From Symbiodinium sp. CCMP2592 (Eukaryota > Sar > Dinophyceae > Suessiales > Symbiodiniaceae): a stretch of 64,000 nt of DNA. Positions 55,602 to 64,000 of this stretch are shown here, piece after piece. A program made the position numbers and the translations under genes. Numbering within the stretch: the first letter of the stretch is position 1; each line of letters begins with the position of its first letter. The DNA is taken from NCBI GenBank assembly GCA_905221615.1, contig CAJNDT010001291.1, positions 803,959 through 867,958 on the forward strand. The letters are read 5' to 3'. The notes beneath the pieces are model-generated. The model ran no database searches and was not told the DNA's origin. It saw nothing but the letters and a program-made list of their open reading frames with translations.

Positions 55602-56355
55602 GAGATTCCTTGTGCCATATCACCCATGAAGCTTTCTAGAACGCCGCCTGCTTTGGCGATCCACTGCGTCGATCTCAAGCAGGCCCTTTTGAGCTCTGCT
55701 CTGTCGGCAGCAATGATCTCTCTGGCCTGTTCAAGTTCTGCTGGTCGTTATAAGGAAAGATTCCTCACACGGCCCTACATCATCGTGTGAGGTTCCATTC
55801 TTTATTTGGTGCGACGATCGTTCAAGTGACCAGCTTCAATGGAAGAGGCACAAATGGTTTGCAAAGTGCCTGGAGAGCTCGGCAAAGCAGAGGCCAAGGT
55901 TGTGGTTGCCATGCTCCGGACTCGGAGCCGATCTGTCCAGCAGGCAGCGAAGGTGAGACTTGCCAAAACATGCCAATAGTTGAGCATGGTCTCTGGTTCT
56001 AAGACTTGGAAAGAGCAAACATGCTGACGGCCCCGCCGTTGTTCTTCGACGTTCTTGGTGTAGGCTTGCATAGCCTCTACAGGGGACACTGCTCGCCACG
56101 TTCTGCAACACACCCGGGCGAATGAAACATCGAGAGCAAAATCCACTACACTTTCTCTGCTCTCATGAATACCTTAATTGTTGACCGAAGGTGCCCGCAT
56201 CCTGCCTGGAGTCTAATCACCTTGTTTGCGCGACGGAAGCATCAGCGGCTGCTGAACACTGTGCTTGACTCTCTTTGTTGCCAAGATACGCCGGCGCCAC
56301 CGGCGCGACCGGTGGTGGTGGCGGGCGCGGCCCTGGCGGTGGCGGTAGCGAGCAC
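55592..56355 (-). CDS. spliced gene, 3' part: proline-rich then helical protein
   Basis: Three minus exons join in phase: 56355-56221, 56102-55831 and 55740-55592. Introns are 118 (56103-56220) and 90 bases (55741-55830), both GT-AG; the 56103 acceptor GTGTTGCAG has a good pyrimidine tract, the donor at 55830 (GTCACT) is weak. The product runs SLPPPPGPRPPPPPVAPVAP, then YLGNKESQAQCSAAADASVA, TWRAVSPVEAMQAYTKNVEE, a middle section, and AELEQAREIIAADRAELKRA with GGVLESFMGDMAQGISQV at the end. The last exon looks like an amphipathic or coiled-coil helix. Upstream exons are missing; 56424-56612 (MMSSVLDFTGTISCVLADV) is a candidate but its phase does not fit directly. Function unknown. Confidence 0.55.
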
Positions 56356-57237
56356 CTGAACGCTGCGTAACGCCTCCAAAGCCTTTGGATCCTTTCGGAA
56401 ACCGATTCCCGTGTGCTGAGCAGTCAACTCTGCCAAAATGCTGTCGCCTTGGCTCGCAGAGGTTCCCAGTTGCCTGTGATTCTTGTGCAGAGTTGTCGTG
56501 GCCGCACATCTGCCAAGACACACGAGATGGTTCCGGTAAAGTCGAGAACGGAAGACATCATGATGGTCCTGTACAGCTGGACATCTGCTACTATGAACTT
56601 CACTCCACACAACAGAACTCAGGCCGCAACATGATTTTCTGAAGGACAGAGACAAGGCCAAGGTGGCCGGCTGCGGCAGTTTCTCTGAGCCACGGCACAA
56701 TACAGCTAAGTCTGGCGAAAGCCGTTGCAGAACAACGCTTGCGCTTGCTGAAGGCAGTTGACCTTATGGTGAGGGAATTCCGGTTCTCGATTTGGGCTGA
56801 ACACTGGTTGGTGGCGTGTGGGACACGTTCAAGCCAGAAACGGAAAAGTGCCCTTCCTGCTGTTTTATTGCCAGACCATATGTTTCAATCTCGCGGGAAG
56901 TAGCGTGAAGCGAAGTATGCTGTTCTGACTTAGCCAGAAGTGCAAAATTTGATCAATCTCTTCACTCTTTGAGTGTCGGAGAGCTCGGATAAAGCAATGT
57001 CGCTCGGAATGGAGATTGTCACGTCTGGGACTCTGGAACCAGATACTGCAAAGGAGGGTTTGTGTCTACTGTAAGTATGAAGATTGTAGCCTCCTGACAT
57101 CGCCAAACTCACATCTTGCGCTCGTGCAGAAGCACGAACTTCGCAAATTGGCCGTGGGTCCAACTCCATCATCCTGCAGTCCTGTAAAGCCGTCGCTCGG
57201 CCACACATTCTCTAACGGCAGCGTCATGAAGAGGCTT
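56356..57237. other. probable 5' part of the preceding minus gene and intergenic space
   Basis: Minus frames 56242-56700 and 56424-56612 are protein-like. An acceptor CCTTCAG on the minus strand near 56645 could start an exon. 56700-57237 shows no convincing exon and probably holds the 3' UTR of the poly-UBL gene. Confidence 0.35.
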
Positions 57238-58640
57238 TCACTCACATTCTGCAAGCTTTCCAGACTGACCCATGGCATGAGAGAGCAGGGCCATGCTCGC
57301 TTGCAGCACCAGCTCTCCCACTGCATCCCTTCCATCTACACTCTGCGGGGCGGTTGGACAAGGCTCCTCCAACGGCATGGTTTCTACGTCATCTGCTGAA
57401 TCAAACTCGGGCTTCAGCACAGGATGCTGCGTTTGGACTGGCTCTCCAGCGATTACATGTCCAGTGATAATATCGCTCTGCGGTTCTCGCCGGCTAGCCT
57501 CCGACACTTCTGGAGGTTGCGCCTCCACTTCTTGCGTGCCAGGCGGGTGCAATAAGCGGGGGAACCACTCCGGCACCTCTCTCACGCTCGAAGGCTGGGG
57601 AGGCAGAGGAAGGGTGACGAATGTGGGACTCTCTGCACGCAAGGCCACAGGTCCTGCTGCAACACGGGGTCCCCCCTGCAACATCAGCTGGATGCACTCG
57701 CCCCCCTCCAAATTGTAAAATTCGAGTGTGTGCTGATTCTGGAGTCTTCTGCCTGTATGGAACAGTATTTGCTGCTCCGGGCTCACTTGGAAGAAGTCTT
57801 TGAGTTTTTCTTTGAGTTGGCCAATAGTACGAGCCTTCTGCAACCAAAGACGCTGCTTGCGTTGCGGTGGCCATGTCTGCAGAATCGTCAAGAAAAGACT
57901 CTCGCCTTGACAACGATGCTTCTTAGCACTGGCATCCAACTGAGCTCTGGGTGCTCGGCAGCCAGACACTGCAACGGACGGATTCGGCGCACTGGCGGCC
58001 CCATTTGTACAGGTGACTTGGAGGATGGAGTTCTCCCGAATTCCACAATCGGACAGCCGTCGTTCGTTTGCCAAGGTATGGCCGCTGAGAGTCAGGCGTT
58101 GACTATCCAGCTTCAAGCCAGTGAGCTCAGCAATCTTTGTCTTTGCGTGGATGACAAGATCGCATGGCTTTAACTGGATGACAAAAGGCTCCGCAATACC
58201 AGATCGAGTCGCATCAATTAAGATATCCAGAAGGCGTGCGTGGCCGACACCGGTCGCGATCGTAACATGAATGCACTGCCGTGCTTCCACGCCGCCATCC
58301 AGTAGGGTCTGGCGATTTCCGAGGATTCGGCCCTGGGGCCACAACTTGGTCTACTTATGTCTTCTTACTACTTACGCAATCTCATGTGCTCTTATGCAGT
58401 ATATTAGCGGCTTTCTGACTACATCTTAGGTCGTTTGAGGGCCTTGTAGGAAAGGGTCATCTCCTCTGCGGGGATTCCAAAGATGCCTTCGGCCACCTGC
58501 TTCACGGCGGCAACTCGCAGTGCCAGAACCAGGCGCAGCGGCACCCGCTCACCGCTGATGCCGTTGCCTCAAAGACACAGGACGAGCCGGCCCGGGCCGG
58601 AACGCAGGTCGACAGTGCTGCTTTTGCTGCTAGCTTTACC
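57238..58640 (-). CDS. protein with three ubiquitin-like domains (5' end incomplete)
   Basis: Exon 58554-58443 encodes the first half of UBL1 (ERVPLRLVLALRVAAVKQVA, GIFGIPAEEMTLSYK). A 110-base intron (58333-58442) with a GC donor (TACAAG/GC) and CAG acceptor joins it to exon 58332-57238, which opens with GRILGNRQTLLDGGVEARQC. This restores a ubiquitin fold with no gap. UBL2 lies at residues 49-108 of the last exon (PFVIQLKPCDLVIHAKTKIA, LTLSGHTLANERRLSDCGIR) and UBL3 at 145-221 (LFLTILQTWPPQRKQRLWLQ, FHTGRRLQNQHTLEFYNLEG). A Pro/Glu-rich tail ends at the TGA. No C-terminal GG is exposed, so the domains are probably docking modules for ubiquitin-pathway or proteasome partners. An upstream exon ending at 58640 (DWAEDDAKLSVLQVTDQPSL) joins in phase through an 85-base GT-AG intron; its start is unknown. 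The 57238-58344 frame alone begins with a TTG and is not the full protein. Confidence 0.75.
58333..58442 (-). other. GC-AG intron inside UBL1
   Basis: Starts GCCCTC after TACAAG and ends CCCCAG. Splicing here aligns LSYK/GRIL with the ubiquitin LIFAG/KQL turn without insertion. GC donors are known in dinoflagellate genes. Confidence 0.65.
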
Positions 58641-59511
58641 TCTCTGCCGAGGGGCACATGAAAAGAAGACTCGGCTGATCTGTAACTTGGAGCACTGATA
58701 GCTTGGCATCGTCTTCTGCCCAGTCTAGGAGTCGCGTGGGCTCGGTCTGGATGGAGCCGCACGAGCGAAACTTCTTGCGGGCCTTATCGAGATACAATCC
58801 GCCGACAGTGAGACAATGTGCAGTAACGCTTCTTTTCAACCAAGCGGCTGCATGGGATGTGGGCATGATGGACCGCCATGCAGGTTGTAGATTATGGATG
58901 TAACAAAAGGCAGGAAAAACCGCATGAGAACGTGCTCGTGCTTTTGAGTGCACCACTCCAACAACATTTCATGATTTGCTCTATCACTCTAGAGCCTCTG
59001 AAGGCTTCATTGCCATGTGTGCTGGATGGCCGGATGAAACAGCTGAGCGGCGATCTCGACAAGTTCTGTGCAGATTAGGTCACCATCTCGGCCCGCATCG
59101 CATGCGGGCTAACCGGACAACTGCACACCAAAACATCTACGTAGTCGTGATGGCTGCTACTACTGTACAGCCGCGTAGCCTGCTGCTCAGCTATGCAGGC
59201 TAATAATGGAGGGTTGTGGCGAGGGCGAGTCGATGCCAAGCCCAAGGCAAGATCTTTCATGTAAGATCCACAGGTATCTGCTGTTTTCGATCTTACCCTG
59301 CAAAGCTTCGCCACTTAACTTCCCCTGAGACACAGCTTCACTACAGCTCCTTTTGAGTCGTCCGGGGCGCAGTCGTCCATCGCATTGCAGGTGCAGCAGA
59401 ACTCTCTTTCCGACCCCTGCCGATATGAGTTGACAATCTAACCCGTTCCAATCACTAGGCTTTATGCGAACTCTTGCTGCACCCGTGTGGGTCGGATGTT
59501 TGTTTCGGCAG
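58641..59511. other. 5' region between divergent genes, partly exonic
   Basis: Minus 58641 to about 58800 is open and probably part of the first known exon of the poly-UBL gene (YLDKARKKFRSCGSIQTEPT). From about 58800 to 59511 no exon is certain. A donor GTATCT at 59273 after a short plus frame (QAQGKIFHVRST) would join the 59512 exon in phase, but it lacks a clear acceptor of its own. Confidence 0.4.
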
Positions 59512-60500
59512 GGTGGCAGAAAGGAAGCCTTTTGTTCGTCCCTGGAAATACCCCGGAACTGTGGAGTTCACTGCAGGTTGTATGGTGTAGCATGGTGTAT
59601 CACGATGAACCTGCTGTGGACCCAGAGTTACCAGAGAACCCAGGGCGCCGTGCCGTCCCCTTCCAGGAGGGATCAGGGATGCAGGCCCGGATGGTCGTTG
59701 GCCTAACAATGCAAGTGCCCACAGCAGAGCAGCCTGAGCAGCCTTTCTTGGCACCTGCTCGGCAACCTCATGTCCAGCGCCGCCAAAGGCTTGAGGCCCC
59801 TGCCTCGAGCATTCGCGGGGTATTTTCATGCAATCTTAAGCAACATTCATGGCCGGTCGCGCAGGGCAGCAGTGACAGCGAATGCAACTTGAGGACGTGG
59901 CATCTCTTTCGAGCTGGCAGGAGCCGTGGGCGCTGTCGGAAACCAAGTCACAGATGATGCCCTCGTTGTCAGAAGGGCACTTTAGGAACTGCGGACGGTA
60001 CAGGTTTGAGAAAAAAACAAAGACAGGTGGGCGACACACAACACCAAACCGAATGGGGAAGCTGATCACGCGTTGTCGTTGTTCGCCGTGACTAAGACTG
60101 TTAACATCACAGACAAAACGGATTGTGCGCAGCTGCTCCGACAATGACTAAATTCTCCGCATGCGTTCTTTTCGACATGTCTCAGAGGACCAGTCGGGTC
60201 TCTGCATGGCATGTCACGAAATAACAACGGCCGCGATGCAACAGCGGAATGATTGTGCAATGGTGCTTTATTGTTCGACATTTGACGAAACTTCCGGACC
60301 CATACATATAATCCAACAAATGATACCAGTCTCTAGCAGGACGGAGAATGAAGAATGCCGGCAAGTTGCCGAGACTGCTTCTTGTGCAGGCATGCTCGTC
60401 ACTCGAGCGTGCTTCCTTCGTGTCCTTTGCCACGTGCCACAACTTCACAATCTCTGTCAAGCTGTATGGCAGTCGGAAATGGGTCTGGAATTAGTTTGGG
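59512..60500 (+). CDS. spliced gene, internal exons, unknown product
   Basis: Exon 59512-59819 follows the acceptor GTTTGTTTCGGCAG and reads WQKGSLLFVPGNTPELWSSL, QVVWCSMVYHDEPAVDPELP and a Gln/Pro-rich stretch ending SSIRG. A short intron (59820-59878, 59 bases) leads in phase 0 to 59879-60026 (MQLEDVASLSSWQEPWALSE, SQMMPSLSEGHFRNCGRYRF). A donor CAG/GTGGGC and an acceptor ATGTCTCAG at 60185 lead in phase to exon 60186 onward (DQSGLCMACHEITTAAMQQR, CAMVLYCSTFDETSGPIHII, CHVPQLHNLCQAVWQSEMGL). The 3' end is unclear, because the frame runs into poly-T at about 60507. The last exon is cysteine-rich but matches no finger pattern I know. Both termini are missing. Confidence 0.5.
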
Positions 60501-60640
60501 ATTTTTTTTTTTCATTTTTTTTTTTTGGTGGTTTGCTTGGCCGATCCCTGTGGAGGGTTCATCGGGGACGTAGAAAATTTGCACCGCACCACAGCGCCAG
60601 CGCTTCGACGCGCAGGATCCCTGTGGAGGGTTCATCGGAG
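60501..60640. repeat. poly-T tract and 23-bp direct repeat
   Basis: T-runs at 60500-60526 are followed by two copies of GATCCCTGTGGAGGGTTCAT (60543 and 60616), 73 bp apart. Confidence 0.8.
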
Positions 60641-60649
60641 TTTCCTTGA

Positions 60650-60845
60650 TGTCGTCGTGGTCGTCGTCCTGGTTGTTGTTGTTGTTGTTGCTGTTGCTCT
60701 TGCTGTTGCTGTTGTTGTTGATGATGTTGTTGTTGGTCGTGGTTGTTGTTGTTGCTGCTGCTGTTGTTGTTGTTGTTGCTGTTGTTGCTGTTGTTGTTGT
60801 TGTCGTTGGTTGCTGTTGTTGTGGTTGTGGTTGTGCTTGTGGTTG
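60650..60845. repeat. (GTT)n/(GCT)n microsatellite
   Basis: GTTGTTGCT-type trinucleotides, ending in GTGGTTGTGGTTGTG. The Gln, Leu and Cys-rich frames here are shadows. Confidence 0.95.
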
Positions 60846-61013
60846 ACAGGGTGAGGGATCAAAAAAAATTTAAATAAGGATCAAAAGATTAACGCACCAG
60901 GGTCAAAAAACTAAAACAATGATGAAAAAAATAAGTCACGTAAAATACAGCAATTCCTGGGGCAGAGGCATAAAAGAAAACAAAATAAGGATCAACAAAA
61001 TTGAATCACTCAA

Positions 61014-61718
61014 AATACAGCAATTCCTGAATTTCCCAAGGGAAAACATTATTTTCCTATGGATTTTCTTTCATTTCCTTAGGATCTGATTGGTTTTCCT
61101 CGGGGAAACACGATTTTCCTACGGATTCCGTGGTATTTCCTGAAATTTTCCCTGGTTTTCCCTAGGACAAACACCATTTTTCTATTACCTATGGCATTCG
61201 TGTCATTTCTTCAGGTTTTCAGAAGGAAAACATACGTTATCTTTGGTTGTTCCTCGGGAAAATCAAATTTTCGTTGCAATTTCGCATTAGGACGGAATTC
61301 GTGTTGTAGCTGTTGCTGGTATTCCGCTTCATCACCTATCTTAAACACACCCCCTCATTTGGCGATTCTGGTTAGCGGGGGGGTTGGGGGGGGCGCAGCC
61401 CCCCCCCATTTGCAGACACAACGCTCACATGATGGGTTTCGAAAACACTGTTTGAATCAAGCTTGCACGGCTCGAAAAACGCGGCGGTGGGTCTTTCGTT
61501 CTTCCGTGCCTGTTCGTGTCTCTTCTTCCGTCAGCATTCTATAACATAATATAACATAGTAAACCATAAGAACGACATAAGATGGTTCGACATCACAAAA
61601 ACCGTGTGACATTTTCTGACATAACAGACCCTTGCTTCTTATAGCATCTAATAAACATAACAAAAGACGACAATACAATATAACAGAAGATAACATAGAA
61701 CAAAACAAGATCTTAGTT
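61014..61718. repeat. direct duplication, copy 1
   Basis: Begins ATACAGCAATTCCTGAATTT and ends near AACAAAACAAGATCTTAGTT. Inside are TTTTCCTATGGATT units and a segment CGATTCTGGTTAGCGGGGGG followed by GGGCGCAGCCCCCC. Confidence 0.9.
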
Positions 61719-61879
61719 TATAGTGTAGTACATTGTAACATAGTACAATATAGTTTTTATATATAGAACATAATATTTGCTATATAATATAACATCAGGT
61801 TACATTATGCTAAATATTTTAGGGTCCATTACGATATTATTGCATATTCGATTGGACTATGTAGTATTCTATTGCTTGT

Positions 61880-62118
61880 ATCTTTGTTTCTGTGATTCTT
61901 TCATGTTCTTTCTCTTTCGTATTTTCCAACTTTGCCTGTTTATTCTGGATTTATTTCTTTCTTTCGCTCGTTCATTTCTTTTATTTCTTTCTGGTGTTCT
62001 TTCTTTATTCATTTCATCCTCCCTTCCTTCCTTTCTTTCTTGCTTTCTTTTTCATTTATTTCGTTCTTTTTCTCGTCCTTTCTTTCTTTCGTCCTGTCTT
62101 CGTTTCTTTCTTTCTTTT
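61880..62118. repeat. TTTC-rich polypyrimidine tract
   Basis: CTTTCTTTC-type repeats; the Phe/Ser/Leu frames over it are shadows. Confidence 0.9.
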
Positions 62119-62121
62119 CAG

Positions 62122-62732
62122 ATACAGCAATTCTTGAATTTTTCCAAGGGAGAACACTGTTTTCCTATGGATTCTCTTTCATTTCCTAAGGATTTGCTTG
62201 GTTTCTCCTCTGGGAGATGTCATTTCTTCAGGTTTTCAGAAGGAAAACATACGTTATCTTTGGTTGTTCCTCGGGAAAATCAAATTTTCGTTACAATTTC
62301 GCATTTAGGACGGAATTCGTGTTGTAGCTGTTGCTGGTATTCCGCTTCATCACCTATCTTAAACACACCCCCTCATTTGGCGATTCTGGTTAGCGGGGGG
62401 GTTGGGGGGGCGCAGCCCCCCATTTGCAGACACAACGCTCACATGATGGGTTTCGAAAACACTGTTTGAATCAAGCTTGCACGGCTCGAAAAGCGCGGCG
62501 GTGGGTCTTTCGTTCTTCCGTGCCTGTTCGTGTCTCGTCTTCCGTTAGCACTCTATAACATAATATAACATAGTAAACCATAAGAACGACATAAGATGGT
62601 TCGACATCACAAAAATAGTGCGACATTTTCTGACATAACAGAACCTTGCTTCCTATAGCATATAATAACATAATAAAAGACGACGATACAACATAACAGA
62701 AGATAACATAAAACAAAACAACATCTTAGTTA
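62122..62732. repeat. direct duplication, copy 2
   Basis: Matches copy 1 from ATACAGCAATTCTTGAATTT, lacks about 95 bp between GGTTT and TGTCATTTCTTCAGG, then is about 95 percent identical to the end. Confidence 0.9.
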
Positions 62733-62739
62733 ATTTATG

Positions 62740-63085
62740 TCATTTCGTCTTTCTTTATTTCTCCATTTTTTGTTCATTCGTTATGTCTGTATTATTTGCT
62801 TTTCTTTGTTTCTAACTCTCGTTCGTCCTTTCCTTGTGTTTTCTTTTTCTTTCCTTATAGCTTTCTTTATTTATCTATTTGTGTATTTTTGATTTCTTTC
62901 TTTCCTTATAACTATGCTTTATGTATTTCGTTCTTTCTTGCTTTCTTGCTTTCTTCCGCTCTTTCTTTGTTTCGTTCTTTCTTTCTTTATGTTTCTTTAT
63001 CGCTCTCTCTCTGTCTTTCTTTCTTTCCTTCGTTCTTTCTTTCTGTTTTTTTTTCTCTCTCTCTCTCTCTCTTCTTTCCTCCGTT
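62740..63085. repeat. TTTC/CT-rich polypyrimidine tract
   Basis: Same composition as 61880-62118, also lying immediately after a duplication copy. It ends in (CT)n. Confidence 0.9.
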
Positions 63086-63224
63086 ACCCCCCCCTCCTTT
63101 CGTGGATACCTGTTTAATTTTTTTGTGATCCTTATTTAATTTCTTTTTGATCCTTATTTTATTTTTTTGATCCTTATTTAATTTGTTTTTAACCCCTATG
63201 ACGTGGTTGTGGTTGTGGCTGTGG

Positions 63225-63375
63225 CAGAGGACTAGGGGACCGCATGCACCAGGGGACCAGGAGACCACGGGACCAGAGGACCAGCAGACCAGGGGACCAC
63301 AGGACCAGAGGACTAGGGGACCGCGAGCAGAGGACCAGGGGACCACAAGACCAAGGACCAGAGGACTAGGTGACC
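63225..63375. repeat. GGACCAGGGGACC minisatellite
   Basis: Units of GGGGACCACAGGACCAGAGG, about 10-21 bp. The minus translation is a Trp/Ser/Pro repeat (LVLWSCGPLVCWSSGPVVSW) that is low complexity. Confidence 0.92.
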
Positions 63376-63539
63376 GCATGCACAAGGGACCCTTGGCCGC
63401 ACCTCGCAAACAAGGGTAGGCCGCACCTTGGGAAAAAAAAAAAACCATGGCCCCTATCCCGCTTTACTGACCTAAATTCGCCTCGGCTCGGCTTAGGGTT
63501 GAGGGCGTGACTTCAGGACTGATTTATGAGGCTCTCTAT

Positions 63540-63625
63540 GCCGAAGAAAAAAGCCAAGAAGCCGAAAAGCCAAGAAGCCAGAGGCCAAGAAGCCAGGGAA
63601 GCCGAGAAGCCAAGCCAAGCGCGCA
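63540..63625. repeat. GCCAAGAA minisatellite
   Basis: GCCAAGAAGCC, GCCGAAAAGCC and GCCAGAGG variants at 8-18 bp spacing, ending in an A-rich run. Confidence 0.9.
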
Positions 63626-63664
63626 CACAAGCCAAAAAAAAATAAATGCAAAAAAAACAAATCC

Positions 63665-64000
63665 CTAAAATAAATACGCCTCCGTCGGAAATTCCCCGCC
63701 GGTGGACCTCGAAAGCGCTTTCGAGAGAAGCCCAGGATCAAGTGGAAGTCCTTGACTTTTCAAGGATTCCGGACAGCTCTGTGGCTGCATGATTGGACTG
63801 ATCACTGCATTCCCTCGGAAGTCCTCCAAAGTAATGCACGTGCAACCTTGGATGCATGCCTTGTAAGAACATGCGCCTAGCTGATTGAATTCCTTTCTCC
63901 ATGCATTCAGGCTGCACTCACCTTTGAACAGGCAGTTGCTCTTCATACACTGCCGTGATGACGATCATGTCGTCTGGCGCGCCGAGAAGTGCAGCAAGCT
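63665..64000 (-). CDS. 3' end of an unknown gene cut by the right edge
   Basis: The exon entering from the right edge (64000-63922) reads LAALLGAPDDMIVITAVYEE and ends QLPVQ before a donor GTGAGT at 63921. An acceptor TGATCAG near 63798 would continue in phase with PIMQPQSCPESLKSQGLPLD and LSKALSRSTGGEFPTEAYLF to the TAG at 63665. The first exon is convincingly coding. It may be the end of a small beta/alpha domain, but no family is certain. The second exon is less sure, since a simple frame through the intron (63946-63665) also stays open. Confidence 0.45.

Larger units (their letters stand above)
60856..63190. mobile_element. AT-rich block with inverted A/T-rich ends, possible composite insertion
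   Basis: The left end has GGATCAAAAAAAATTTAAAT and AAGGATCAAAAG; the right end has the inverted form (TTTGATCCTTATTTAATT repeated). GTTGTGGTTGTG sequence lies just outside both ends (to 60845, and from 63200), as if the block had split one tract. It contains a long direct duplication and two TTTC-rich tracts. No transposase or reverse transcriptase frame is present. The boundaries and the insertion model are inference. Confidence 0.4.

Noticed and set aside
55831-56102. Acyl-CoA-binding domain suggested by TWRAVSPVEAMQAYTKNVEE
   Set aside because: The WxAxxxSxEAMxAY pattern fits the last helix, but no upstream exon with the YKQAT-type helix was found.

Overview
The window looks like nuclear DNA of a dinoflagellate, probably a Symbiodinium-like (Suessiales) species. 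The evidence is a single-exon ORF that joins a ubiquitin-like head to 41-residue RCC1-type repeats (a style I know from symbiotic dinoflagellates), short-exon spliced genes on both strands with at least one GC-AG intron, and very abundant TTTAGGG/CCCTAAA sequence, the telomere unit of dinoflagellates, plants and chromerids. The assignment is inference, because no spliced leader, rRNA or tRNA was found to confirm it. No bacterial operon, prophage, CRISPR or IS structure is present.

Layout. 1-1145: a possible exon end, then CT, ATT and GTA microsatellites. 1146-41630: a matrix of degenerate CCCTAAA or TTTAGGG repeats whose orientation changes many times. It is studded with about 50 short (about 80-160 bp) foldback elements in at least 15 sequence families. 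Small unique islands sit in it: the UBL/RCC1 ORF (15629-17056), a coding-like ORF at 26677-27129, and exon-like pieces at 2241-2516, 7488-7889, 34321-34770 and 38376-38793. 41636-48522: a higher-order tandem array of 69- and 99-bp units, open on both strands for long stretches and interrupted by eight copies of a module of about 267 bp. 48527-60530: the gene-bearing part, interrupted by CTA, CTC and CA microsatellites. 60650-63625: GTT repeats, an AT-rich block holding a large direct duplication, TTTC tracts and two minisatellites. 63665-64000: the 3' end of a minus-strand gene cut by the window edge.

Genes were read by joining open frames across GT-AG (one GC-AG) junctions and requiring matching phases. 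The best supported are a poly-ubiquitin-like protein (minus, 57238 to at least 58640), a four-exon 202-residue protein with a possible signal peptide (plus, 53966-54933), a minus-strand proline-rich gene (55592-56355) whose stop overlaps the stop of a convergent plus-strand candidate (54984-55601), a minus gene (51693-52449) and a plus gene (59512 to about 60500). None of these except the UBL and RCC1 proteins shows a domain I can name. The exon models have not been tested against RNA.

The most interesting points are the RCC1-type ORF whose stop codon lies inside the terminal inverted repeat of a foldback element flanked by TGTA duplications; the many foldback families embedded in telomere-like DNA, some with arms that changed together; and the codon-multiple higher-order array with alternating open and stopped units.
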